Positions 13,674 through 21,327 of a DNA stretch of 32,512 bases are shown piece after piece. This stretch comes from Halobacteriales archaeon. Lineage in GTDB: Archaea > Halobacteriota > Halobacteria > Halobacteriales > SKSH01. The notes beneath the pieces were generated by a model, which was given only the letters and a program-made list of their open reading frames with translations, was not told the origin of the DNA and made no database searches. The DNA is taken from positions 1 through 32,512 of the forward strand of contig SKSH01000191.1 in assembly GCA_007118075.1 (NCBI GenBank), given 5' to 3'. Positions within the stretch are counted from its first letter, which is position 1, and each line of letters starts with the position of its first letter. The translations under genes were made by a program, and so were the position numbers.

Positions 13674-14942
13674 TCAGTGATCGATGACGGTGAGTTCGTC
13701 GATCGGCCATTGGCTGAGGAGCTCAACACCATCCTCTCGGACCACCACCATCTCTTCGACACGAACACCCTGACGGTCGGCTGGCCGCTGTGTCTCAACC
13801 GCCATCGTCATGCCCTCCTCGAGTTCGATCGGATAGTCGGATGAGAGGCCGCGCCAGATCAACGGGACCTCATAGAGTTGGAGCCCAAGCCCATGTGCCC
13901 AGTGGTTGGTGGTCATCTGCCAGTACTCGTCTGCATCGTAGTAATCCATGTGCTCACCATCGGCATCGGGGAACCCCTCGACGACCTCGTCCGTGGTGAC
14001 CCCTGGCTTGATCCGGTCGAGGACATCGTAAAGATCATCGACCGCCAGTTTATAGGCATCCTGTTGGGAGTCGGTTGGCGACCCCATCGAGAAGGTACGA
14101 TAGTAGCATGATCGATACCCAAGGAAGCCGATATTGTAGAAATCAGCATAGAGGAGGTCTCCGGGCCGGATGAGCCGATCGGTGGTGTTCGCCTGATGTT
14201 TCGGCCAGGTATTCGGTCCGCTGGTCAAGTAGCCACCCTGGACCATCGCACCATGGCGCCAGAGCTCACGGACAGCCTCACCCCAAAGTTCAGCCTCGGT
14301 CTTACCGGGCGATGCCTCGTCGACGATCCGTTGGAACCCCGCCTCACAGATGGCGGCAACCTGTCGTAGACATTCGATCTCATCTCGCGTCTTGACCCGC
14401 CGTGCTACCTCCATCGCTGACGTACAGGACTTGACATCCGTCGTTGGACCTCGACGTTCGAGGGCATCGAGCAGTCGGGTGTTCCCGACATCGACACCGA
14501 GGGTGGCACCATCGTATCCATACTCCTCCATGGCCGAGACGACGGTATCGGCCATCGTCTCGATGAGAAAGCGCCGGGCCCCGTCGTGTCCGGATGCTCG
14601 AGGTACGTTCCCGAGGCCGGGACACGCATATCGGATATCATCCAGCCATGGACAGTTGAATCGTTGATTGGAGGCATGATCAGCCGTATCCCAGTGGACC
14701 ACCTGTCCATCCTCGAACAACAACGTGTAGTGGTCGGCACCGCTGCCACCGGTCATCGCGAGACCCGTGACATACCGGATGTTCGGGTCGCTTACGAACA
14801 ACGCAGCCTCGAGACCGTTCGACTGTAGTTGTTCGAGCGCTCGTTCCTTACGCTCGGTTCTGAGCCGTTTGGTGTCGATGCGTTCCTCCCAGTCGACAGC
14901 CATCGTTCCGCGGGTCCCTTCCATGTAGGTCCGATCGTACAT
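13674..14942 (-). CDS. M24 family protein (Xaa-Pro aminopeptidase/creatinase-like) with altered metal site
   Basis: A 422-residue pita-bread-fold protein with a creatinase N-terminal domain (ALFVSDPNIRYVTGLAM, residues 47-63) and a C-terminal catalytic domain. Of the five usual metal ligands, Asp267 (LLYADFYN), His350 (AHGLGL), Glu383 (AVETQ) and Glu396 (RVEEMV) are present. The second Asp is replaced by Cys279 (GYRSCYYRTF instead of GYxSDxxRTF), and the His of the usual HExP motif is Tyr357 (LYEVP). It may therefore be a C-N hydrolase acting without two metals, as creatinase does, rather than a peptidase. The start at 14942 has a TTAA box at leaderless spacing; the ATG at 14901-14903 is an alternative. 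Confidence 0.85.
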   Translation of the reverse strand: MYDRTYMEGTRGTMAVDWEERIDTKRLRTERKERALEQLQSNGLEAALFVSDPNIRYVTGLAMTGGSGADHYTLLFEDGQVVHWDTADHASNQRFNCPWLDDIRYACPGLGNVPRASGHDGARRFLIETMADTVVSAMEEYGYDGATLGVDVGNTRLLDALERRGPTTDVKSCTSAMEVARRVKTRDEIECLRQVAAICEAGFQRIVDEASPGKTEAELWGEAVRELWRHGAMVQGGYLTSGPNTWPKHQANTTDRLIRPGDLLYADFYNIGFLGYRSCYYRTFSMGSPTDSQQDAYKLAVDDLYDVLDRIKPGVTTDEVVEGFPDADGEHMDYYDADEYWQMTTNHWAHGLGLQLYEVPLIWRGLSSDYPIELEEGMTMAVETQRPADRQGVRVEEMVVVREDGVELLSQWPIDELTVIDH

Positions 14943-14968
14943 TGTCCTGATGTTCCTCGACCGCCCCC

Positions 14969-14976
14969 ATTAACAT
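14969..14976. promoter_or_regulatory. Shared bidirectional TATA-like element
   Basis: ATTAACAT, with a palindromic TTAA core, sits about 29 bases before the minus-strand M24 start and about 34 bases before the plus-strand GNAT start. One A/T box could serve both divergent genes, since no other A/T-rich block is present between them. Confidence 0.45.
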
Positions 14977-15005
14977 TCCTTGACGAGCTCTACAGGAACA
15001 TCCAC

Positions 15006-15503
15006 ATGCGAATCACCAGCGCCACACCGGGAGCTGCCCCGTCGATCGAAGCGGTCGCGCGAACGGCCTGGCATGCGACCTACGATCACATCATCGGCGA
15101 GAAGGCAGTGGATGAACTCGTCGACAACTGGTACGATGTCGAGGACATTCGACGCTCGATCGAACGGGATATCGCGCCGATGTTCATCGCTATCGAACAG
15201 GAGTCAACGCTTGGCTTCGCCCAGGGCGGCCCGACCGAGGCTGGACCGGCTGATGCCGTCATCTCTCGCATCTATGTGCACCCAGACCGATGGGGAGAGA
15301 GGATCGGTTCACGCTTGCTCGACCGACTCTGTGGCACCCTCGCAGACCGAGGTTACGAAGCTATCTGGCTCGCGGTATTAGCAGAGAACGAGGTGGGCCG
15401 ACGCTTTTACGAGGCCAAGGGTTTCGAGAAGGTCGAGCGACAGTTCACGGAATTGGCCGGCGTGGAACACGAGGAACTACTTCTCACCAAGCACCTCGAA
15501 TGA
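15006..15503 (+). CDS. GNAT family N-acetyltransferase
   Basis: Acetyl-CoA-dependent acetyltransferase of 165 residues. The core strand 4 and pyrophosphate loop are ISRIYVHPDRWGERIGSRLL, where the usual R-G-x-G-I-G is changed to W-G-E-R-I-G. Motif B follows as IWLAVLAENEVGRRFYEAKGFEKV, the classic N-x-x-A/G-x-x-F-Y-x-x-x-G-F pattern. The substrate is unknown. The ATG at 15006 is chosen over an upstream one at 14829, which would put about 59 non-GNAT residues in front and run into the divergent M24 gene. Confidence 0.9.
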   Translation: MRITSATPGAAPSIEAVARTAWHATYDHIIGEKAVDELVDNWYDVEDIRRSIERDIAPMFIAIEQESTLGFAQGGPTEAGPADAVISRIYVHPDRWGERIGSRLLDRLCGTLADRGYEAIWLAVLAENEVGRRFYEAKGFEKVERQFTELAGVEHEELLLTKHLE

Positions 15504-15531
15504 CAGACTGATTGCAACACGGTTAGGGAGG

Positions 15532-15537
15532 TTTATG
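15532..15537 (+). promoter_or_regulatory. TATA box of the EthD-HD operon
   Basis: TTTATG centred about 28 bases before the ATG at 15563, with no ribosome binding site; a leaderless start is expected. Confidence 0.6.
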
Positions 15538-15562
15538 CGGTGGGCAACAGACCATCCGGACA

Positions 15563-16288
15563 ATGTACAAGCACATCGCTCTCCTCGTCAGGAAAGATGG
15601 GCTCACCCACGCGGAGTTCATCGAGTACTGGCAGCACGAACATACCCAGATTGCGAAGGATATCGAGGGGGTCATCCGGTACCAGACGGTGGTACCGGTC
15701 GACCCAACCGTCGCTGAATTCGATGGTATCGCCGAGTTGTACTTCGAATCGATAGACGAGCTCCATGCCGCCCTCGGGAGTCCGGGTGATCGGGATTACG
15801 ACCCAGACCTCGAGGTGGCAGCAAAAGCCAGGGCCGATGTCGACAACTTCCTCGCTATCGAGCGTCGTCCTCGTCTAATCGGTGAAGAGACGGTACAACG
15901 AGACGAGACCGGCGGTGATACGACAGGTCTCTACAAACACGCTGCCTTCCTGGTTCGAAAGCCTGGGATGACCCACGAGGAGTTCGTCGAGTATTGGCAA
16001 TCGAATCATACCCCGATCGCCCGTGAGATCGAGGGCGTCGTCAGGTATGCGACAGTGATCCCGACCGAACCAGCTGTCGCCGAATTCGATGGAGTCGCAG
16101 AGCTTTACTTCGAATCATTGGACGATCTCCATGCAGCACTCGGGAGTCCGGGTGATCGAGACTACGATCCAGCGCTCGAGGTTGCCGCCAAGGCGAGAGC
16201 TGACGTGGATAACTTCCTCGCCATCGAGGATCGACCACGGCTCATCGGCCGTGAGACAGTCCAAGTCGACCGGAGCGATAGACCATGA
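15563..16288 (+). CDS. Tandem EthD-domain protein
   Basis: The 241-residue product contains two EthD-type dimeric alpha-beta barrel domains (residues 2-111 and 124-233) that are about four fifths identical. Both show YKHxAxLVRKxGxTHxEFxEYW, xHTxIAxxIEGVxRY, FDGxAELYFES and DNFLAIExRPRLIG. EthD relatives include EthD of ether-degrading bacteria and polyketide cyclase or hydrolase-like proteins; most work as dimers, so this fusion may make an intramolecular dimer. The His of HTxIA and the E-Y-W segment are conserved in both copies, suggesting both are under selection. Its last four bases overlap the start of the HD gene (ATGA), so the two are coupled. Confidence 0.88.
   Translation: MYKHIALLVRKDGLTHAEFIEYWQHEHTQIAKDIEGVIRYQTVVPVDPTVAEFDGIAELYFESIDELHAALGSPGDRDYDPDLEVAAKARADVDNFLAIERRPRLIGEETVQRDETGGDTTGLYKHAAFLVRKPGMTHEEFVEYWQSNHTPIAREIEGVVRYATVIPTEPAVAEFDGVAELYFESLDDLHAALGSPGDRDYDPALEVAAKARADVDNFLAIEDRPRLIGRETVQVDRSDRP
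15566..15895 (+). repeat. Direct repeat unit 1 of the EthD duplication
   Basis: The first of two in-frame copies, offset by 366 bases. It matches 15932-16261 closely in DNA (for example CTCGGGAGTCCGGGTGATCG occurs in both), with most differences at third positions. This indicates an intragenic tandem duplication with little protein divergence since. Confidence 0.85.
15932..16261 (+). repeat. Direct repeat unit 2 of the EthD duplication
   Basis: The second copy, starting after a 12-residue acidic linker (residues 112-123) rich in Asp, Thr and Gly. Counting by eye, 23 of 110 residues differ from copy 1. Confidence 0.85.
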
Positions 16289-16875
16289 GCGTCGATCGGA
16301 TCGACGAGATCACCAGTGCATTCCCTGAATTGGCCGAGATCTCGGATGATACCCTCAAAGAGCAGGTGAGCAGGGCCTGGCAACTCGGCCTCGTCCGTGG
16401 CGGCTGGGAGAGTATGTACGACATCCCGTACGCGTGGAACATCCACGAAGTGACCACCGTCGAACACGTCCGGGGGGTCACCCAGATAGCCACCAGTGCC
16501 GCAAATCTCACCCGGTCGGTCCATGATGCTGAACCGAACCTCGATGTGACGATCGCTGCTGCACTCTTACATGATGTTGGCAAGTGCTACGAGTACGTCG
16601 CATACGTCGATGCCGAGCTGGTCGATCCCGATCCCACGTACGCCGATGCCACCATCCCACACTCGCTATCAAGTTACGCGCTAGCCCATGAGGTGGGCTG
16701 TCCGATTGCCGTCCAACAAGCGATCCCACACGTCATCGGTGAGATCCCCACGAGGACACTCGAGGCAGAGCTGGTCAAACAGGCCAATGCAATCTCATCG
16801 AACGCGATCACCCAAGCGACGATGGGCATCTCGCTGACCGAATGGATCGACGAGTACTCAACGGCGATACGGTAA
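16285..16875 (+). CDS. HD-domain phosphohydrolase-like protein
   Basis: The 196-residue product has an HD domain with a metal-site pattern: His61 (VEHVRGV), His96-Asp97 (LLHDVGK), and further histidines at 126 (IPHS), 135 (AHEVG) and 149 (PHVIG). HD proteins of this size are metal-dependent phosphohydrolases or related lyases; the substrate is not recognisable. The start ATG overlaps the stop of the tandem EthD gene, so the two are coupled and probably share a pathway. The N-terminal 55 residues contain a Trp- and Tyr-rich segment (GGWESMYDIPYAWNIHEV) that may help form the substrate pocket. Confidence 0.85.
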   Translation: MSVDRIDEITSAFPELAEISDDTLKEQVSRAWQLGLVRGGWESMYDIPYAWNIHEVTTVEHVRGVTQIATSAANLTRSVHDAEPNLDVTIAAALLHDVGKCYEYVAYVDAELVDPDPTYADATIPHSLSSYALAHEVGCPIAVQQAIPHVIGEIPTRTLEAELVKQANAISSNAITQATMGISLTEWIDEYSTAIR

Positions 16876-16876
16876 A

Positions 16877-17548
16877 TCAGCCAGTTCGTTCCACCGTGAC
16901 GACCACGTGCTCCCCATCGGCTGCTGCATCAGGGGAGGCGCCGAGCACGCCAGAGAGGACGTGTTCGCTTGGATCGACCGCTTCGCCGTCGACGGTGATC
17001 GAGACGGTTGTATCCTCATCACGGTCATCGTAGTGTTCACCGTTGTACTCAATGACGGTCCCACCATCATCCACGACAATCCCGAGGGTAGCGAGGGCGT
17101 ATTCAAGCGTGATATCCTGGCCATGTGTGTGCCAGACGTTGTTTCCACCATGGAAGTGGAACCAGTAGGGATCGGCCATGATCAGCGATTGATCGTTTGC
17201 GAAATCGAACACCTCCCCGTCGATCTCCACGTCCATCAGCCCGTGTTCATGGAGACTATCGAAATCGGATGGTGTCTTCGCGACGTCATCGGTGTATAGC
17301 GGCGGTTCATCGCCACCACCCCCCGCCACGAGGACAACCGCCACGAGCATACCGATGACGAGGACCACCCCGATGCCTATCCCGGCGATTGCACCCGTCG
17401 GCAGTCCACCATCATCACTGTCGGTGTGCCCCTTGACACGTCGCTGGTCGATTGGACTCAGCTCATCTGCCGCGTGCTCGGTGCTGAGGTGCTGGATGAG
17501 TGCCGCCTCATCGTCGAATCGAGCATCGCAGTACCGACAGTCAGCCAT
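16877..17548 (-). CDS. C2H2 zinc-finger, single-pass membrane protein with His-rich external domain
   Basis: The 223-residue product begins with a textbook zinc finger C4-x2-C7-x12-H20-x4-H25. A polar linker follows, then one transmembrane helix (about residues 52-78, AGIGIGVVLVIGMLVAVVLV), then an external acidic domain of about 145 residues. That domain carries PYWFHFHGGNNVWHTHGQ (near residues 121-138), which could bind metal. A cytoplasmic zinc finger joined to an extracellular domain is not a standard DNA-binding architecture; it may be a membrane-anchored sensor or protein-interaction module. The start at 17548 has CAATATCC at leaderless spacing; an upstream start at 17560 is less likely. 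It converges on the HD gene with one base between stops. Confidence 0.8.
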   Translation of the reverse strand: MADCRYCDARFDDEAALIQHLSTEHAADELSPIDQRRVKGHTDSDDGGLPTGAIAGIGIGVVLVIGMLVAVVLVAGGGGDEPPLYTDDVAKTPSDFDSLHEHGLMDVEIDGEVFDFANDQSLIMADPYWFHFHGGNNVWHTHGQDITLEYALATLGIVVDDGGTVIEYNGEHYDDRDEDTTVSITVDGEAVDPSEHVLSGVLGASPDAAADGEHVVVTVERTG

Positions 17549-17593
17549 TACCCATACCAATCGGACGGATATTGATGAACGTCTCGGCTCAGG

Positions 17594-18559
17594 TCACCAA
17601 AGCGGTTCGAGACCAGCCTCGTCTCTGAGGACCCCGATGTACTCCCGGAAACCGCTTTTCAGATCGTACGCAGGCGTATACCCGAGCTCCTCCTTGGCAG
17701 CCGTCATATCAAGCCGCTGCGTCCACGGTAGCTCTCCTGCATCACTCACCTCGAGGTCGGCATCCGGAATGAGCTCTGAGACCGTCTCTGCCGCCTCTCG
17801 AACGGTCGCGAGCGATCCTCGGACATTGTAGATCGACCGGTTCCGTGATGCGGCAGGCGTCTCCATCGCAAGTCTGAACGATGTCGCGATATCTTTCACA
17901 TACTGCCAGTCGATGACCTGGTCCCCGTACTCGACACTGAACGGTTCACCGAGGGCTGGCTTTTCGATGATGTTGGCGAGGAAAGCCGAGCCGCCAGTCT
18001 CGCGGTATGGACCATACGCAACGGTCGGCCGGAGGCCGACGTGATCCAGATCGTAGTCCTCCTCATACACCTTCGCCTGGATCTCGTTGTACACCTTCGA
18101 ACCTCCATAGAGGGTGTCGGGATACACCAGATCCGCCTCGGTCACCCAGCCGTGGTCGTAGTTGGCTGGCGGTGCATACACTGCTGCACTCGAAGCCCAA
18201 GCGACACGCTCGATCTGATTGTCCAGTGCTCTCGCCGCCTCGAAGATGTTGGTCGTCCCCTCGATGTTCACCTTGACTGCTGCCGCTGGATTGGCTCGGG
18301 CAGACGTGGTCAAGAGTGCCGCAAGGTGGACGATATACCTCGCGTCGGACTCACGAAGGACCCGAACCATGCCCATCGCATCGACCACGTCACCACGGAT
18401 GACCTCCACCTCATCGGCAACTCCGAGCTTCTCGAGGATTCGTGTGTCATCCGAGTGATCGAAGCAGACGACATCGTATCCGTGGTCGACCAACTCCGCC
18501 GCGGTATACGATCCTATGAACCCAGTTCCACCGGTCAGGAATACGGTCTCGTCGGTCAT
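17594..18559 (-). CDS. NAD-dependent epimerase/dehydratase family protein
   Basis: Extended SDR protein of 321 residues with the NAD motif FLTGGTGFIGSY (residues 7-18), VVDxxMVRVL and VHLAAL segments, and the catalytic pair Tyr151-Lys155 (YGGSKVYNE). It also has the C-terminal substrate elements GDQVIDWQYVKDIAT and YNVRGSLATVREA. It is probably a nucleotide-sugar epimerase or dehydratase, or a related reductase; the substrate is not clear. It is only modestly similar to the other epimerase in this window (3389-4315) and so is not a recent duplicate. CTTATTTGC on the minus strand (about 18583-18591) lies at leaderless spacing before the ATG. Confidence 0.88.
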   Translation of the reverse strand: MTDETVFLTGGTGFIGSYTAAELVDHGYDVVCFDHSDDTRILEKLGVADEVEVIRGDVVDAMGMVRVLRESDARYIVHLAALLTTSARANPAAAVKVNIEGTTNIFEAARALDNQIERVAWASSAAVYAPPANYDHGWVTEADLVYPDTLYGGSKVYNEIQAKVYEEDYDLDHVGLRPTVAYGPYRETGGSAFLANIIEKPALGEPFSVEYGDQVIDWQYVKDIATSFRLAMETPAASRNRSIYNVRGSLATVREAAETVSELIPDADLEVSDAGELPWTQRLDMTAAKEELGYTPAYDLKSGFREYIGVLRDEAGLEPLW

Positions 18560-18610
18560 ACCGGGAGGGTCGTGCGACCGAGCAAATAAGCCAACGATTC
18601 CGGCTGTCGG

Positions 18611-20305
18611 TCACTCGTGAAGTCCACCGACAGCTCGGTAGAAGGAGGATTGGAGGTGTGCGCCAGCGTCGATCGTCGAATCGATGTCGACCACGACAAC
18701 CGCTGGGAGATCCACCGAGAGTGCATGCCGGTATGCGTCTACGAGGCCATCTGGCTCACTGACCCGTTGTGCATCTGCTCCGAGGGTCTCTGCGACCGCG
18801 GCAAGATCAGTCCCTGGGAACTCGACACCGGGAATCGCCGGATCGATCTCACGAACCATCCCAAGGGCTCCATCGTCGAGGACGACGTAGGTGGGTGAAA
18901 CTCCGTACTCCCGTGCGGTCTCGATGGCGGTCATGGTCATCGCGAACCCACCATCACCGGCGACGGATATCGCCTCATGGCCAGCCAGGGCAACCGCGAC
19001 CGCCGCTGGCGGTGACCACCCCATCCCGGCGACGCCGCCACTCCCGTAGTAGGTGCCGGCAACCCGTGTCTGATAGTGATGCATCAGCCAGAACCGATTA
19101 TTGCCCGAGTCCGCGAGGACAATCGCATCCGGGGGAGCCACCGATTGAAGGTCGGCTATGGCTCGCTCCGGCCTGACCGGTACATCATCAGCCGTCCGGT
19201 TGGGATCATCGAACGCATCCGTTCGAGCGTTGGCGGCGACAGAACGAGCCCATTCGGTATCAACTGATTCTGGGGCGTGCTCAACCAGTGCTGCGAGACC
19301 GAGGGCGGCATCACCGATGAGCGAGGTGTCAGCTGGGTACGTCCACCCGGCGTTTCGCGCATCGATATCGAGGTGGATGATCGTCTGGGTCTCCGGATCG
19401 ATGAAGTTCGGAGCCTGCCAGTTGGTGTCCATCGGGTTCAACCTGGTTCCGACCACGAGGAGACAATCGGCCTCACCGACCAGGCGATTGGCCTCCTCGT
19501 GACCGTACGACCCGATGACACCGCCGGCCAGTTCGTGGTCCTCAGGGATGGTCGATTTGCCAAGATACGAGGTCACCACCGCGGCACCGAACGCCTTCGC
19601 GGTCGCCTCGAGTTCCGCATAGGCGGATGACTGATGGACCCCATTGCCAGCGATGATGACTGGTGAATCCGATGCTACAAGCTGAGATGCTGCGGTCGTG
19701 ACTGCGGACGATCGAGGCTGGGCTCGGTCAACCGAACTCCGGGTCCCGACAGCCCATCGAGGTGGATGTGGATCGGCCGGGAGCGATTCGGTCACCGCAG
19801 CACCATCGAGGATGACCGCGGTCGGTCCGGGACGACCGGCCATCGCGTGCTTGAACGCCAGCTCCACGGCTGTGACGGTCTCGGTAGGTCGACGTGGCTT
19901 CCACGTCTCCTTGGTCATCGCATCGAGTATCTGTGGGAGATCGATACCGCCGTAATCTCCACGAGCGGCCTGGTACGGAGCCAACGGTGCGAACTCACCT
20001 CGTTCGCTCGCCTCGGTGATTGCCACCATCGGCGACGAACCAAGTCTGGCCTCCATGAGCCCCATCGCCCCGAGACTGCCGATCCAAGGTCCCTGACCCA
20101 TCAGGACACCCGGTTCACCGGTGATCCGTCCATGCGCCTCAGCCATCACGGCTGCCTGACGCTCATCACGTGGCCGGACAACCTCGATATCGGTCCCTGC
20201 GAGTGTCTCGAAGACCTCGATGACTCGCCCGCCTGGATAGCCGAAAACCCGATTGACATCCAACGATGCTAGCACCTCGACGATCGCCTCCGCGGTCGTC
20301 GTCAT
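18611..20305 (-). CDS. Thiamine-pyrophosphate-dependent enzyme (acetolactate-synthase-like)
   Basis: The 564-residue product has the three domains of the ThDP enzyme superfamily. They are the N-terminal PYR domain with catalytic Glu48 (VVRPRDERQAAVMAEAHGR), a central domain (SDSPVIIAGNGVH; CLLVVGTRLNPMDTNW), and the C-terminal PP domain with the ThDP-magnesium motif GDGG (450-453). The usual Asn-Asn of that motif is Asp477-Asp478 in VVLDDGALGMV. It resembles acetolactate synthase and related decarboxylases, but no regulatory subunit gene lies nearby and the HEQ-type signature is DER, so another 2-oxo acid or a lyase role is possible. GGAGGTT (20309-20315 on the complement) is a Shine-Dalgarno sequence next to the ATG. 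Confidence 0.87.
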   Translation of the reverse strand: MTTTAEAIVEVLASLDVNRVFGYPGGRVIEVFETLAGTDIEVVRPRDERQAAVMAEAHGRITGEPGVLMGQGPWIGSLGAMGLMEARLGSSPMVAITEASERGEFAPLAPYQAARGDYGGIDLPQILDAMTKETWKPRRPTETVTAVELAFKHAMAGRPGPTAVILDGAAVTESLPADPHPPRWAVGTRSSVDRAQPRSSAVTTAASQLVASDSPVIIAGNGVHQSSAYAELEATAKAFGAAVVTSYLGKSTIPEDHELAGGVIGSYGHEEANRLVGEADCLLVVGTRLNPMDTNWQAPNFIDPETQTIIHLDIDARNAGWTYPADTSLIGDAALGLAALVEHAPESVDTEWARSVAANARTDAFDDPNRTADDVPVRPERAIADLQSVAPPDAIVLADSGNNRFWLMHHYQTRVAGTYYGSGGVAGMGWSPPAAVAVALAGHEAISVAGDGGFAMTMTAIETAREYGVSPTYVVLDDGALGMVREIDPAIPGVEFPGTDLAAVAETLGADAQRVSEPDGLVDAYRHALSVDLPAVVVVDIDSTIDAGAHLQSSFYRAVGGLHE

Positions 20306-20427
20306 GGGAACCTCCGTACCGGGGCGATCGTGCTATCGTCGGTCGAAATCTCGTCGGAAACTCGACGCTCGATCATCTCCAGATTGGTCACGTGGTTCGC
20401 CCTTGGGTCTACCGGTCCGGACGGATG

Positions 20428-20433
20428 CTTAAG
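20428..20433 (+). promoter_or_regulatory. TATA-like box of cutA
   Basis: CTTAAG centred about 27 bases before the GTG at 20458. It supports GTG rather than an upstream ATG (20425) as the leaderless start codon. Confidence 0.5.
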
Positions 20434-20457
20434 CCCGATGGGGACGAAAACAGTCCC

Positions 20458-20760
20458 GTGCCAACCATCTATAGTACGTGTCCTCCCGATGCAGCGGTGA
20501 ATATAGCCGCCCAGCTCATCGAAGATCAACTGGCGGCATGTGTGAACGCAATCGACTGTCACTCGACATATCGATGGGATGGAGACGTCATCACCGAAGA
20601 TGAAACCATCCTCCTGTGTAAAACGAGTGCCGATCGGGTCGACGAACTGATCGAGCGCATTGATGCGCTTCATCCACACGAAGTACCGTGTATCGAGCGA
20701 TTCGATGCCACAGAAACCCCAGAACCATTCGCTGAATGGATCGAGGATTCCGTTCGATGA
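20458..20760 (+). CDS. cutA: CutA family divalent-cation tolerance protein
   Basis: A trimeric signalling-type protein of 100 residues that starts with PTIYSTCPPDAAVNIAAQLI. The family core LAACVNAIDCHSTYRWDGDV is next, then ETILLCKTSADRVDELIERI and LHPHEVPCIERF. CutA was named for copper tolerance in E. coli, although the cellular role in archaea is unresolved. The length matches the family exactly when translation starts at GTG 20458, which lies 27 bases from the CTTAAG box; longer ATG-starting frames would add residues unlike CutA. It is divergent from the ThDP enzyme gene and followed by the rpl11 promoter. Confidence 0.9.
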   Translation: MPTIYSTCPPDAAVNIAAQLIEDQLAACVNAIDCHSTYRWDGDVITEDETILLCKTSADRVDELIERIDALHPHEVPCIERFDATETPEPFAEWIEDSVR

Positions 20761-20790
20761 TAGTTCTTCCATCGGCGACGGTTGCAAACC

Positions 20791-20796
20791 TTTAAA
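20791..20796 (+). promoter_or_regulatory. TATA box of rpl11
   Basis: TTTAAA centred 27-28 bases before the ATG at 20821; a leaderless transcript is expected. Confidence 0.65.
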
Positions 20797-20820
20797 CACG
20801 CCACAACGCCCCCTACGTGT

Positions 20821-21309
20821 ATGGGAGAAACGATCGAGCTGCTCGTCCCAGGCGGGCAGGCCACGCCGGGTCCACCATTGGGCCCAGAGCTCGGCCCGAC
20901 GCCGGTGGATGTGCAGGCAGTCGTCAACGAGATCAACAATCAGACCGCCGCGTTCGATGGCACCGAGGTACCAGTCACCGTCGAGTACGAGGAGGATGGT
21001 TCGTTCACCATCGAGGTGGGTGTCCCGCCAACGGCAGCGCTCATCAAGGACAAGGCAGGATTCGAGACGGGATCTGGTGTGCCCCAGGAGGAGTTCGTGG
21101 CCGACCTCACCATGGAGGAAGTCCGTGAAGTCGCCGAACAGAAGCTTCCCGATCTCCTCGCGTATGACGTGAAGGCGGCGGCGAAGGAGGTCATCGGTAC
21201 CTGCGTCACCCTCGGGGTGACCATCGAGGGGATCGATGCGCGTGACATCTTCGACGATATCGATGCCGGAGAGTACGATGACGTCCTCGTCGATGCTGTT
21301 GAAGCCTGA
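20821..21309 (+). CDS. rpl11: 50S ribosomal protein L11
   Basis: A 162-residue protein of the GTPase-associated centre of the large subunit; it binds 23S rRNA next to the P-stalk and takes part in elongation factor action. The N-terminal domain has the Pro/Gly-rich LVPGGQATPGPPLGPELGP (residues 8-26) followed by VQAVVNEIN. The C-terminal rRNA-binding domain has AYDVKAAAKEVIGTCVTLG. The acidic tail is typical of haloarchaea. Its ATG is set by the TTTAAA box; an upstream in-frame ATG at 20782 is upstream of the promoter and is rejected. Confidence 0.97.
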   Translation: MGETIELLVPGGQATPGPPLGPELGPTPVDVQAVVNEINNQTAAFDGTEVPVTVEYEEDGSFTIEVGVPPTAALIKDKAGFETGSGVPQEEFVADLTMEEVREVAEQKLPDLLAYDVKAAAKEVIGTCVTLGVTIEGIDARDIFDDIDAGEYDDVLVDAVEA

Positions 21310-21327
21310 ACCACCATCTACCCGCTG

